DNA of 64,000 nt, taken from the NCBI GenBank assembly GCA_964500415.1, contig CAZCOB010000008.1:1-64000 (forward strand), written 5' to 3'. Made by a program: the position numbers and the translations under genes. This document shows positions 33,435 to 41,624 of the stretch, piece after piece (the first letter of the stretch is position 1; every line of letters begins with the position of its first letter). Under the pieces are notes generated by a model that was not told the DNA's origin, made no database searches, and was given only the letters and a program-made list of their open reading frames with translations. Source of the DNA: JAFGPF01 sp964500415 (GTDB taxonomy: Bacteria; Chloroflexota; Dehalococcoidia; Dehalococcoidales; RBG-16-60-22).

Positions 33435-33517
33435 GGAATACCCTCGTCTTTAATTCTTAATAGCAAGTATAGCACAGGGGATTAGAGGGGAAAAGGTGGG
33501 GGGATGTTTTACGAGAT

Positions 33518-33561
33518 AAGCAGAGAATGGTGCTAGGGCGGCTAGGGTGGGAAAAGATAAC
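33518..33561. repeat. interspersed repeat, family R2, copy 2
   Basis: GATAAGCAGAGAATGGTGCT followed by AGGGCGGCTAGGGTGGGAAAAGATAAC, matching the copy at 30468-30511. It lies 30 bp from an R1 copy, so the 270-bp gap between ligA and the HEPN-like gene is almost entirely repeat. Confidence 0.6.
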
Positions 33562-33590
33562 AAACGAGGTGGGGTGGGGGTAGTTAGTTT

Positions 33591-33685
33591 CTACCTCACC
33601 CCTTTAGTCCCCCTCTCATGACGAGGTTTCACAGGAGAGGGGGAAGAAATAAAAAGAGGGGCTGGCGCCCCTATTGGACGCCCTT
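33591..33685. repeat. interspersed palindromic repeat, family R1, copy 2
   Basis: CTACCTCACCCCTTTAGTCC, an inverted CCCCTCTC / GAGAGGGG pair, then AAAGAGGGGCTGGCGCCCCT. Same plan as 15273-15369. It sits immediately downstream of the second HEPN-like gene. Confidence 0.75.
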
Positions 33686-33704
33686 TTGTAAAATGGATAA
33701 TTTC

Positions 33705-34283
33705 TTACAATATTGGGAAGAAACGACGTGATATCTTACGGAACATGCCGACTAAAGAACTAATTGCTTCTCTGGCCTCATCCTCTACACCATAATCCAC
33801 TAGTTCAGGCGCAGTGATCTTAATATATTGTTTCATAAAGTTTGGTTTTGAGAAGTCATTATCAACTTTAAAATCATGCACGTGGACATATGGGTTTCTG
33901 AAATCCCGACGAACTCTATTTAACGCATTGAACTCATCAGTACTAAGCAGATTTTCGGTTCTGGCCTGATCAATTAATGCTTTAAAACCAGCATCGTCTA
34001 TTTTCAAGTGTTCATTAAGGTAACCGCTAACACCTTTAGACACTCTATAATGCGATCGTAATAATTCCTCAAAACAAAGTTGGGTCAGTACTATTGTTGT
34101 TACGAACGCACCAATGTACCAACATAATCTTGCTTCCTCGTAATATTCACGCGCAAGAGCAGAAACTGGAGATGGTTCTGCGTCTTCTTGAGAGAGTAAA
34201 AAACGGAGTCGCTCGAATCGACCAGCGTATGCTCTTGTGTCCGCATCATGAATCATCTGTTTCAGTTCATTATCTGTATACAC
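33705..34283 (-). CDS. HEPN-like protein, unknown function
   Basis: A 192-aa all-helical protein. The motif NRVRRDFRNPYVHVHD includes RNPYVH, an R-x4-H signature of HEPN or DUF4145-like domains, preceded by a helical region with LCWYIGAFVTTIVLTQLCFEELL. A/T-rich compared with neighbours. No partner nucleotidyltransferase or antitoxin is next to it. An R1 repeat borders it, as for the other HEPN-like gene at 14769. An RNase or nucleic-acid-binding role is inferred from the motif only. Confidence 0.65.
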   Translation of the reverse strand: MYTDNELKQMIHDADTRAYAGRFERLRFLLSQEDAEPSPVSALAREYYEEARLCWYIGAFVTTIVLTQLCFEELLRSHYRVSKGVSGYLNEHLKIDDAGFKALIDQARTENLLSTDEFNALNRVRRDFRNPYVHVHDFKVDNDFSKPNFMKQYIKITAPELVDYGVEDEAREAISSLVGMFRKISRRFFPIL

Positions 34284-34340
34284 TGCATTCCTCTAGAAGT
34301 AGTATACCATTTAACCTTGAGTGGTACAGGTCAGGACATT

Positions 34341-34601
34341 TTATTCGGATTCCACCCGCCTGATTTCAAATATCACCGGATTATCCGGGTCGGGGCAGGC
34401 CACGCGGGCTCTATCCGGGCCGCTTTCCCAGGGGAAAGAGCCGCCGAACTGCAGCGGCTCGGCGAAAGGAAATAACGTGTAAAACGCCCAGGAACACATT
34501 CCCGAGGGCGTCGTCTGGCCGATGATGAACTCGTCGCCGACCTTATGACCGGCCTCGCAGGTGCCCTGCTGCGATATCACTTTAGCGATTATTTTCGTCA
34601 T
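34341..34601 (-). CDS. TIGR04076 family protein
   Basis: An 86-aa protein: IIAKVISQQGTCEAGHKVGDEFIIG, PSGMCSWAFYTLFPFAEPLQFGGSFPWE, ACPDPDNPVIFEIRR. This is the full pattern of the TIGR04076 small-protein family with conserved Cys, function unknown. A longer relative of the same family is encoded at 39270-40031. Confidence 0.85.
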   Translation of the reverse strand: MTKIIAKVISQQGTCEAGHKVGDEFIIGQTTPSGMCSWAFYTLFPFAEPLQFGGSFPWESGPDRARVACPDPDNPVIFEIRRVESE

Positions 34602-34620
34602 ACTACCTGCTCTCCAAAGC

Positions 34621-35298
34621 TCATTTAACTTTAAATTCCGTGCCCAGGATATCCAGAAAATGGCGTTCGTCCCTCGTTACCTTCCGGCTTTCCGTGATTT
34701 CCAGCCGTTTCTTGAACAGGGGGCCGTCGATAACCAGTGTATGATATTCGCCGGCTTCGCCGCAGGGTGTGATATCTCTTGTCCTGCTCATTTTGTCTAT
34801 TTGATTAATAAAATCCCTGTCTATTTTCTGCCCCAAGACCTCTTCGCCGAAGATTTCCGCCTTGACGGCAATGACAACCGCTTCAAAGCCCGCGTCGATT
34901 AACTCCTCCATGAGCTTTTTCTGGTCTTCGCCCCATAAAGGCAGGTGCGGCGTCATACCGGCTTCCTTACAGACCCTTTCAATCCACTCTCGGTGAGGAT
35001 TAAAGTCGATGTCGCCGAAAACGCCACCTTCGATGCCTTCCTTTTCAAAGACTTTAAGCATCGTGATAAACTGGGCTTCGTAGTTATCTCCTTCGGTACG
35101 CTGCTGCATGATGGGAATACCGAGCGCCTCGGCCTGTTTCCTGATGACGGCGGAGGATATGCCGTGGCTGCGCGAGCGCTCTCCATCCCCGGTGACCATG
35201 TTGGCAAGATAGCGGACGTCCAGCCTGCCTGTCACCGCCCGGTGCAGGGCGAGACAGCAGTCCTTGCCGCCGCTCCATGAAGCAAAAACTTTCGTCAT
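34621..35298 (-). CDS. Dph6-like ATP-pyrophosphatase (diphthine-ammonia ligase family)
   Basis: A 225-aa PP-loop ATPase: VFASWSGGKDCCLALHRAV (SGGKD), SAVIRKQAEALGIPI, GGVFGDIDFNPHREWIERVC and CGEAGEYHTLVIDGP, the MJ0570/TIGR00290 pattern. Eukaryotic and archaeal Dph6 amidates diphthine on EF2, a substrate absent from bacteria, so the bacterial role is unknown; amidation of another carboxylate is likely. Confidence 0.87.
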   Translation of the reverse strand: MTKVFASWSGGKDCCLALHRAVTGRLDVRYLANMVTGDGERSRSHGISSAVIRKQAEALGIPIMQQRTEGDNYEAQFITMLKVFEKEGIEGGVFGDIDFNPHREWIERVCKEAGMTPHLPLWGEDQKKLMEELIDAGFEAVVIAVKAEIFGEEVLGQKIDRDFINQIDKMSRTRDITPCGEAGEYHTLVIDGPLFKKRLEITESRKVTRDERHFLDILGTEFKVK

Positions 35299-35303
35299 AT
35301 TAA

Positions 35304-35909
35304 CTATAGTTTAAGATGGGAAGTGTCATTGAGGAGGTTTAAAATGGCACCCTGCGGGTAGGTCTCCAAGATGCTGAGCGATGCTAAATCAAGTCGTATT
35401 TGCCGCCAGTGCTTTACAGGTATTCCCAGCAGGTGGCAAATCATTATCTGCAAAGGGCCACCGTGAGCTACGATAAGCACCGTCTCCTTCTCCTTGTGTT
35501 TGTTCAGCTGGTTCAAAAAGCTGCGGACGCGATTATCCAGTGTTTCAAAGCTTTCACCGCCGGGAAATGCTACCGCTTTCCGGTTAAGAAGTTCCTCGGC
35601 CAGCTTTGGGTGGAGTCGCTTTATTTCCTCGAAGGTAAGCCCTTCGACATAGCCGAAATTACACTCGTTCAATTCCTGACACGCGAGAATTTCAGCTTTG
35701 TGTCGCGAGGCGATTATTTCCGAAGTGGCACGGGCGCGACTCAGTATGCTGGTGTAAACGGCGATTATTTTTTCTTTGGCCAGGCGGTCTCTTAGCTGTT
35801 CCGCCTGCCTGACGCCGATGTCGCTTAACTTAATATCGGTGCTGCCCCAGAACCTGTCTGCCCGGTGCAGCTTGGTCCTGCCGTGTCTTACCAGAAGTAA
35901 CCTCGACAA
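35304..35909 (-). CDS. histidine phosphatase family protein (CobC/PGAM-like)
   Basis: A 201-aa protein. Catalytic RHG motif LLLVRHGRTKLHRADRFWGS, second-half VAHGGPLQIMICHLLGIP. The overall layout is like alpha-ribazole phosphatase (cobalamin) or phosphoglycerate-mutase-type phosphatases; no cobalamin genes are next to it, so the substrate is left open. The start is probably TTG with GGAG upstream. It ends 5 bp before the Dph6-like gene. Confidence 0.85.
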   Translation of the reverse strand: MSRLLLVRHGRTKLHRADRFWGSTDIKLSDIGVRQAEQLRDRLAKEKIIAVYTSILSRARATSEIIASRHKAEILACQELNECNFGYVEGLTFEEIKRLHPKLAEELLNRKAVAFPGGESFETLDNRVRSFLNQLNKHKEKETVLIVAHGGPLQIMICHLLGIPVKHWRQIRLDLASLSILETYPQGAILNLLNDTSHLKL

Positions 35910-35947
35910 TAGCGACTCCTTAGCTCAGCTTATTTTACGGAGGATTT

Positions 35948-37129
35948 TTATTCCTCTTCCGAAGTGTGTTTCCTTAACCATAACTGGGGGTAGGTGGACG
36001 TGACGCGTCTTATAGTTTCTATTTGCTTTTTAATGTTTTCGGCGGTGGACTCATCGGTGAGAAGCTGTTTGAGGCGCGACGGGTCGAATCCCAGCACCTT
36101 TTCCCAGAGTCCCTCCGGTTCAAGCAGGGCTCTGACCTCGTCCTCGTTGAAGCCCGTTCTTTCCATGAGTTTATAGGTAATTTCGTACTCGCTGCTGAAA
36201 ACCCGGTTAAGCTCCTCGGCCTGACAGTATTCGATAATCGTCTGCTTTGCCTCGTCGAGTTGCGTTTGCAGTTCTTTAATCTGAGCTTGAAGGGCGGCGT
36301 ACCGCTCGACGGCATCAATAGCGGCGATTCCCGGCAGGAGCTCCTGGCGGGATGTTTGAGGCGCAACGGTTAAATACTGGTGGCGATAGTAAGGGCAGTG
36401 CTCCGGGAAATCACAGGGGCAGTACTGGTTTTCGGTAGCGGGGAATTTGCCCTGCGTAATATTCTCCGCCACCTCCAGAACGAGTCGGCGGGCCTGCTCA
36501 AGCTGTTCCTGGCCCCGCGGCGGGCAGTTACAGGCGGTGTTCGACCTCAGGTGATAGAGGGTGAGCATCTCCACGGGCAATTGCCAGGTCTGCTCGGCGG
36601 CCATCTGGTATATCGTCAACTGGAGGTCATCCGCCAGGTAATCGGCGGTAAAAAGCTCCTTATTCGTCTTGTAGTCGATAACCGATAGTCCGCCGCTATC
36701 CAGCTTGTCTACCCGGTCGATGAAGCCCCTCAGCTTAATACCATCGATGTCAATGTAGAAACTGCGCTCCAGGGCTACCGGCATGTGGAAATCGGCGCTG
36801 TGGATTTCCCAGAATCGGGTTAGTATCTCTTTCCCGTATTCTTTATACCTGGCTTCTTCCTCGGGTGATTCGTAGCCCTGAGAGAGCCAGTTACTTTCGT
36901 AATACTGAAGCAGTTCTTCCAGTGATGGGGGTGGTGGGGTGCTGACCTTAAAAAAGCGTTCGACGCAGGAGTGCATGGTGGTGCCGAAGCTGAAGTACCA
37001 CTTATCCTTGGGCTTCAGGCCATCGATGTACTGTAGTTTATAGCACAGGGGGCATGACTGGTAAAGAGAAATCTGGGTAAAACTCAGAGGTCTAATAGTA
37101 ATCCTCCCATCGTTACGGGTGAATGGCAA
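35948..37129 (-). CDS. PD-(D/E)XK nuclease family protein (RecB/AddB-like, Fe-S)
   Basis: A 393-aa protein. LSFTQISLYQSCPLCYKLQYIDGL is the typical start; nuclease motif GFIDRVDKL ... LSVIDYKTNK and QLTIYQMAA follow. Cys in SCPLCYK plus YCPCDFPEHCPYY can bind a 4Fe-4S cluster as in AddB and Cas4. C-terminal ~110 residues are a coiled-coil-like extension. The start is uncertain: a TTG at 37129, or an ATT 30 bases later behind GGGAGG. No AddA-type helicase is nearby. Confidence 0.85.
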   Translation of the reverse strand: MPFTRNDGRITIRPLSFTQISLYQSCPLCYKLQYIDGLKPKDKWYFSFGTTMHSCVERFFKVSTPPPPSLEELLQYYESNWLSQGYESPEEEARYKEYGKEILTRFWEIHSADFHMPVALERSFYIDIDGIKLRGFIDRVDKLDSGGLSVIDYKTNKELFTADYLADDLQLTIYQMAAEQTWQLPVEMLTLYHLRSNTACNCPPRGQEQLEQARRLVLEVAENITQGKFPATENQYCPCDFPEHCPYYRHQYLTVAPQTSRQELLPGIAAIDAVERYAALQAQIKELQTQLDEAKQTIIEYCQAEELNRVFSSEYEITYKLMERTGFNEDEVRALLEPEGLWEKVLGFDPSRLKQLLTDESTAENIKKQIETIRRVTSTYPQLWLRKHTSEEE

Positions 37130-37168
37130 ACCGGAAGCAGCTAAAGGGAACCGGGATTTTCCGTTACT

Positions 37169-37456
37169 TTACTTTTTGAGACTATCAATAAAATCGTCCA
37201 GCGTCAGGGCGGCCAGGGTATTGGTCTGCAGGGTCCCGCGCGAACCGAGCTCGGTGGCTACCTTGGCGATGGTCTCATTACTCGGGGCTTCCAGGACGTT
37301 GATGAAGTCGTACTGGCCCAGAGTAACGTACTGGGCGAGTATTTTTACGCCCATCGCCTCCACTTCTTTGTTGACTTCCTTAATCCTCTGCGGGTTTGTT
37401 TTTACCGTTTTCCTGCCTTCATCGGTGAGGTTGGTCATCATGATATATAGCGGCAT
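37169..37456 (-). CDS. GYD-domain protein
   Basis: A 95-aa protein: LYIMMTNLTDEGRKTVKTNPQRIKEV, AQYVTLGQYDFINVLEAPSNETIAKVATELG. The LGQYDF variant of the GYD motif marks the family, small ferredoxin-like-fold proteins of unknown function. RBS AGGAGG precedes ATG. Appears to be a single gene. Confidence 0.85.
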   Translation of the reverse strand: MPLYIMMTNLTDEGRKTVKTNPQRIKEVNKEVEAMGVKILAQYVTLGQYDFINVLEAPSNETIAKVATELGSRGTLQTNTLAALTLDDFIDSLKK

Positions 37457-37646
37457 AATTTCCTCCTCTTATGATAATTTATCGCCCGCGCCTCCGGTGC
37501 CCTCGGCTTCCCCCTCTATTATGAAACTTATTATAATGATAACGGGGTATGCATCTGAAATTATAAGGCGTCAAGCGTGTTTTGTCTACAGTGCTATTCT
37601 TAATATATGTAGCAACGTGGCTAAGATAAGTTATAAAATGTAACCA

Positions 37647-38345
37647 GTGGGTGAAAATGTATCGCTTATAGTCGCCTTCGGCGGCGGGTTGCTGTCCTTT
37701 CTTTCGCCGTGCGTGCTGCCGATGGTACCGGTGTACCTGGCCAGTCTTTACGGTCCGGGAATATTCGATACCGATACCAAAGGTATCCGGGTGCCGGTGT
37801 TTTTACATTCGCTTAGCTTTGTACTCGGCTTTTCGGTCGTTTTTATTTTCCTCGGGGTAGTTGTCGGGCTGACCGGTTACGCTGTTAACCCGGACTATGC
37901 ACTGCTACGGAAGATAGCCGGCAGCCTGCTGATAGCTTTCGGCTTATTTATTCTTCTGGCCACGAAAGTACCCTGGCTGAATTATGAAAAACGCCTGTCT
38001 CCCTCTATGGGCAGCACCACCGGTTACCTGCGTTCTTTCACCATCGGGGCTGTCTTTTCCATCAGCTGGACGGCATGCGTCGGGCCGATACTGGGCAGTA
38101 TCCTGACGATAGCTTCGGTACGAGCGACAGCCTGGCAGGGGGCTTACCTGCTGGCTATATATTCGCTGGGACTGGGTCTCCCGTTTCTGATGGTCGGGGC
38201 GGCCTTTGATTTTTTCCTGCCGGTATTAAAGCGTATCAGCCGCTATTCCGGCTTAATCCACATCATCAGCGGTCTGCTACTGATAGTAATCGGCGTGCTT
38301 ATCCTGATGGGTAGGCTGACCTGGATTTCTTCGCTCGCATTATGA
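37647..38345 (+). CDS. ccdA: CcdA/DsbD-type thiol-disulfide transmembrane protein
   Basis: A 232-aa protein with six predicted membrane helices. LSFLSPCVLPMVPVYLASLYG and SWTACVGPILGSIL carry the two redox Cys that pass electrons from cytoplasmic thioredoxin outward. Start GTG at 37647. Its TGA overlaps a possible ATG of the following tlpA-like gene (ATGA), and the two form a reductive thiol relay used for cytochrome c maturation or lipoprotein repair. Confidence 0.92.
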   Translation: MGENVSLIVAFGGGLLSFLSPCVLPMVPVYLASLYGPGIFDTDTKGIRVPVFLHSLSFVLGFSVVFIFLGVVVGLTGYAVNPDYALLRKIAGSLLIAFGLFILLATKVPWLNYEKRLSPSMGSTTGYLRSFTIGAVFSISWTACVGPILGSILTIASVRATAWQGAYLLAIYSLGLGLPFLMVGAAFDFFLPVLKRISRYSGLIHIISGLLLIVIGVLILMGRLTWISSLAL

Positions 38346-38362
38346 TATATTTGGGGGGTATC

Positions 38363-38908
38363 ATGGGAAGATTAAAAAATATTATTATAGCTTTATTCCT
38401 GCTGATAGTCGTGTTGACCGTACTCGGTTGCTCAGAGGAGTCGGGGGGAGAGCAAGCCCCTCAGGCCCCTATACCTGGAAATACGGCGCCTGATTTCCAT
38501 CTTAAGAGTCTGGACGGAGAAACCGTTAAACTAGATGAATTGCGAGGGAGACCGGTATTGCTTAACTTCTGGGCGACCTGGTGCGGTCCGTGCCGTCATG
38601 AAATGCCCTTTTTACAGGAGGTATCCGAGGATAAGGAATGGAATAAACGGGGGCTGACAATACTGGCGGTCAACCTCAGGGAACCTGCTCCGGCAGTACA
38701 GGAATTCATGGATGCTTATGGCCTTTCTTTTACGGTGCTCCTCGATTCTGGTGGAAGGGTGGGGATGCTATATAACGCAGCCGCGATTCCGACCACCTAT
38801 TTGATTGATAATAATGGTATAATAAGGAATATACAGAAAGGCGCCTTCGTAGAGAGGGCTCACATTGACTGGTTTTTGGTGAACTCTTTAATGGAAGTCG
38901 AATCGTAA
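38363..38908 (+). CDS. TlpA/ResA-type lipoprotein thioredoxin
   Basis: A 181-aa protein from ATG 38363, chosen for GGGGGG 4 bases upstream; an ATG at 38342 overlapping ccdA is possible. Signal peptide with lipobox LTVLGC, a Glu/Gln/Pro linker, then the thioredoxin fold with the active site WATWCGPCRHEMPF and cis-Pro region AAIPTTYLID. It receives electrons from CcdA and reduces extracytoplasmic disulfides. Anchored outside the membrane. Confidence 0.93.
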   Translation: MGRLKNIIIALFLLIVVLTVLGCSEESGGEQAPQAPIPGNTAPDFHLKSLDGETVKLDELRGRPVLLNFWATWCGPCRHEMPFLQEVSEDKEWNKRGLTILAVNLREPAPAVQEFMDAYGLSFTVLLDSGGRVGMLYNAAAIPTTYLIDNNGIIRNIQKGAFVERAHIDWFLVNSLMEVES

Positions 38909-38919
38909 GGGAGAGAATC

Positions 38920-39240
38920 ATGGATGATATCCTGAATGAGGCCTACGGGATTGTCCAGTGCAAGGAATGTCCCTGGTATAAGAGCTGCGTCATGCCGATG
39001 AAATTTACAGCCGAGGATATCCGCCGCCAGCTGGAGCAATCGGCGCCGGGTATGGGTATTCCTCAGCAGATGGACCTGGGCATGCAGAACCTGCTTTCCA
39101 GCATGGCGACGGCGGCGCAGAACTCGTTGGTGGAAGGGTGCCCCGTTTTTATCGAGCGCCTGCGTTCCAATCCCGGGTTAGCCCAGCGTATCAAGGAGAT
39201 AATGCAGAACTGGGCAAATGAGGGAGAGCCCGGAAAATAA
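38920..39240 (+). CDS. small Cys-motif protein downstream of tlpA, unknown function
   Basis: A 106-aa protein. Cys at VQCKECPWYKSCVMPMKF form a C-x2-C-x5-C cluster; another Cys is in EGCPVF. It resembles metal-binding knuckles. The middle is Met/Gln-rich (QQMDLGMQNLLSSM). It follows the TlpA gene by 11 bp (GGGAGAGAATC before ATG), so a redox link is inferred. Family not recognised. Confidence 0.7.
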   Translation: MDDILNEAYGIVQCKECPWYKSCVMPMKFTAEDIRRQLEQSAPGMGIPQQMDLGMQNLLSSMATAAQNSLVEGCPVFIERLRSNPGLAQRIKEIMQNWANEGEPGK

Positions 39241-39269
39241 GGTACTATACAGTTATCAGGACTGCACGC

Positions 39270-40031
39270 TTATAGCTTCAGCGCTTCTCTTTCTTCTGCC
39301 GTCAGACTGGCCTTAAAGCTCTCCAGTTTCTTCTTACCCTTATCGGTGATAGTCACCTTATTGTCTTCGACATCTGCATAGCGTAATAGTTCGAGTTCCC
39401 CGACCAGTATCGCCACGATTCTCTGGCCTAACGACGGGTAGATATTGTTTCTCTCGTCTTTAGTGAACTCATTTATTATACTATCCATGGCAATACCCGA
39501 TTTCTTGGAAATCTTACTTAATATCGTCATCGCCCTCCGGTAATAGGGGAGGGCATCGCCCCTGTCGGCCATGTCAAAGGCTTCTACCTTGAACTGCACG
39601 AAGGTATGGCTGTCCCCGCATTGCAGGTTGATATCCTTTTTCTCCGTGCCTTTGCCGATGATGAATTTTCCTCCCGGCGGATTATCGAACAGTGTTTCAT
39701 CGGCGACGAACTTATAACCTTCCTCCGGCCTTTCCAGGGTCGGTCGGAAGCCCACACCGTCGTATTTTTTATAGGCGGGGTCGTATACGCTCTGGGGAGA
39801 GTGCCAGAAGGGGTAATAGCTCCCGGGCATTTCCCCTTCTTTATGCCTGCCTCCGGAGGCAAAAAGGGCATTGAACGCCTGGCTTAGCTGCGGCAGCATA
39901 TTGGGGCATACTCTTCCGGCAACCGTCTCACCGTCGTAAGTAATTTCATCGCCTATCCTGAGGCGCATGTGGCAGGGGCCCTTGCTTTCGTCCTTGCCGT
40001 AACCGGTTACCGTTGCTTTTACCTTGAACAT
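39270..40031 (-). CDS. TIGR04076-like protein with C-terminal winged-helix-like extension
   Basis: 253 residues from the second of two adjacent ATGs (AAAGGAGCC upstream). N-terminal ~75 residues match TIGR04076: FKVKATVTGYGKDESKGPCHMRLRIGDEI and VCPNMLPQLSQAFNALFASGG. The C-terminal ~100 residues look helical and winged-helix-like (ADVEDNKVTITDKGKKKLESF). A fusion of a poorly understood domain with a possible regulatory module. A short single-domain relative lies at 34341-34601. Confidence 0.7.
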   Translation of the reverse strand: MFKVKATVTGYGKDESKGPCHMRLRIGDEITYDGETVAGRVCPNMLPQLSQAFNALFASGGRHKEGEMPGSYYPFWHSPQSVYDPAYKKYDGVGFRPTLERPEEGYKFVADETLFDNPPGGKFIIGKGTEKKDINLQCGDSHTFVQFKVEAFDMADRGDALPYYRRAMTILSKISKKSGIAMDSIINEFTKDERNNIYPSLGQRIVAILVGELELLRYADVEDNKVTITDKGKKKLESFKASLTAEEREALKL

Positions 40032-40075
40032 CATGGCTCCTTTATTTTTTGCTACTATTTCCAATCAGGGTCAGG

Positions 40076-40729
40076 TCAGGGTGCGTATGCCTCGGCCAGC
40101 CGGACCAGCCGACGGTAGGCTTCAACGGGGTCCGGCTGCGTTAAGATGGCACTGCCGACGTAGATAACGTTCACACCGGTCTCGGCAATCTGCATGATAT
40201 TGCTATCCTTGACGCCGCCGTCTATGCCTGTTTCCATACGAGGGTGAATCTTGCGGAAGGCTATTATTTTATCCAGTACTTCCGGTATGAACTTGGCGCC
40301 ATAGAATCCAGGATTGACCGAGAGGAAAAGCAGGCTGTCCAGCTCACCGAGAAGGGGGCGGATGGCCTCGACGGGAGACTCCGGATTAAGAGCCAGCCCC
40401 GCCATCATGCCGAGCTTTTTAATCTGCCGGATAACCTGGTCCGGCGACGGGGTGGCTTCGTAGTGAAAGACGATTTTTTGCGCCCCCGCCTGTTGGAACT
40501 CTTCCAGGTAGCTTTCCGGGTGCAACACCATGAGATGCGCCTCCCAGGTGAGCTTGGTTCCAAGTGAGGCTATCTCTTTGCAGGATACGCTCCGCGAAGG
40601 CACGAAACGGCCATCCATGATGTCGAACTGGGCGAAGTCGGTAAAAGTCTCGGTCTGGAGCACCATTTTACCCAGGGCTATGGGGTCGTCGGTAAGGATG
40701 GCCGGCACCACGCGGATGCTATTGCTCAT
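40076..40729 (-). CDS. rpe: ribulose-phosphate 3-epimerase family protein
   Basis: A 217-aa TIM barrel: VVPAILTDDPIALG, FAQFDIMDGRFVPS, EAHLMVLHPE, FLSVNPGFYGAKFIPEVLDKI, ETGIDGGVKDSNI and VNVIYVGSAI. Metal-binding His/Asp positions of Rpe are kept (DIMDG, H of HLMV, H in VFHYEA, GIDGG), but FHYEA replaces the usual VHxEA. The pentose-phosphate epimerase is likely; a related 3-hexulose or other epimerase is not excluded. Confidence 0.87.
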   Translation of the reverse strand: MSNSIRVVPAILTDDPIALGKMVLQTETFTDFAQFDIMDGRFVPSRSVSCKEIASLGTKLTWEAHLMVLHPESYLEEFQQAGAQKIVFHYEATPSPDQVIRQIKKLGMMAGLALNPESPVEAIRPLLGELDSLLFLSVNPGFYGAKFIPEVLDKIIAFRKIHPRMETGIDGGVKDSNIMQIAETGVNVIYVGSAILTQPDPVEAYRRLVRLAEAYAP

Positions 40730-40959
40730 ATTGCCTCCTGAAAAACCTGTCAGGGAGAACCCGAACCGATAGCGTTGCTGCCGACATTTTAGGTGCGCAG
40801 CGAGGGCTATGTCAAGGATGGGTGGACCGATTCTTTATAGAAAATTAACCCGCCCTTAATATATTCTTTATGATTTTTATATGGGGGTTTATAACACTGT
40901 GTCAAAATGAAACTATAGTACCAGTACTATTTTCAGGCTAAGATTGGGGGGCGACTACG

Positions 40960-41256
40960 GTGAAGGTAGCTATCAGCTTCATCTCCGGGGCGATTGTCTG
41001 TGGCCTGCTTCTATTCGGGGTGAAGACGGTTATTCCCACGCGAGCTGAAACTGATCATTTAACTGACGAGTCGGAGAATATTACTCAGAGTTTTTTGAAT
41101 CTGATGCCGGATATCGAGAAGATATACCGGGAGTCATTGATTATGCCGTTTGAGAAGGCCGAGAGTAAAATTTACGACGAGGATATTGCCGAATTCTATC
41201 GTGAACTTCTGGACAGCACCGGACTGAGGTCCACGCCAGAGGAAGAGACGAACTAG
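40960..41256 (+). CDS. small membrane-anchored or secreted protein, unknown
   Basis: A 98-aa protein: N-terminal hydrophobic helix KVAISFISGAIVCGLLLFGV followed by KTVIPTRAETD, which could be a signal anchor or a cleaved signal peptide (TRAET). The rest is acidic with ITQSFLNLMPDIEKIYRESL. Not recognised. It converges on the candidate RNA gene at 41268-41536. Confidence 0.6.
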   Translation: MKVAISFISGAIVCGLLLFGVKTVIPTRAETDHLTDESENITQSFLNLMPDIEKIYRESLIMPFEKAESKIYDEDIAEFYRELLDSTGLRSTPEEETN

Positions 41257-41267
41257 GTCAGATTTTT

Positions 41268-41536
41268 TCATAAAACTAAGTGGAGGTCACTTTCTCAAGC
41301 AACCTCCACTCACAAGACTTCCTGGTAACGAACCCAACTCACTTATGGTGATTACCACCTATATGCCGGGCCTCTGCTTTACAGAAGGACTTCCAGCTTA
41401 ATTTATCGAGGCGGGTTCGCTTTCTGTTTGCCCCACCCGTGGCAGGGCATTAACAGTCCACCTGCCAAACTCCCAGTAGTTTATGAAGCCTCACCATACA
41501 CCTCCCGAAGCAGATTCAGGTTGTGCCATGAGCTTC
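41268..41536 (-). ncRNA. candidate structured non-coding RNA (~269 nt)
   Basis: No coding frame is convincing on either strand, but the minus strand has a perfect promoter just upstream and ends in a 9-bp stem (41279-41287/41302-41310) followed by a T-rich run, a rho-independent terminator. Internal stems in RNA sense: GGCAGG/CCUGCC (41441-41466), CUUCUG/CAGAGG (41371-41387), GGUG/CACC (41347-41359) and a 7-bp long-range pair CGAACCC/GGGUUCG (41413-41419 with 41329-41335). Motifs resembling RNase P RNA conserved regions II/III and IV occur in the right order, but regions I and V, which form helix P4, are not seen. Could be a diverged RNase P RNA, or unrelated. Confidence 0.55.
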
Positions 41537-41542
41537 TGACCT

Positions 41543-41571
41543 ATTTTAGTACAATATGTGCCAGATGTCAA
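41543..41571 (-). promoter_or_regulatory. consensus promoter of the candidate RNA
   Basis: Minus strand TTGACA (41566-41571), 17-bp spacer, TAAAAT (41543-41548); predicted start ~41536. Among the best promoters in the window, fitting an abundant RNA. Confidence 0.75.
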
Positions 41572-41624
41572 GAATGGGCCAGCTTGGAAGGTATTTATAT
41601 ATTTAAAAATTTATATTTTTGTGA

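Noticed and set aside
41268..41536. tmRNA or SRP RNA
   Set aside because: No tRNA-like ends or tag-peptide frame, and no GGAAGGNAGCAG SRP motif. RNase P remains only a weak possibility because helix P4 strands are absent.
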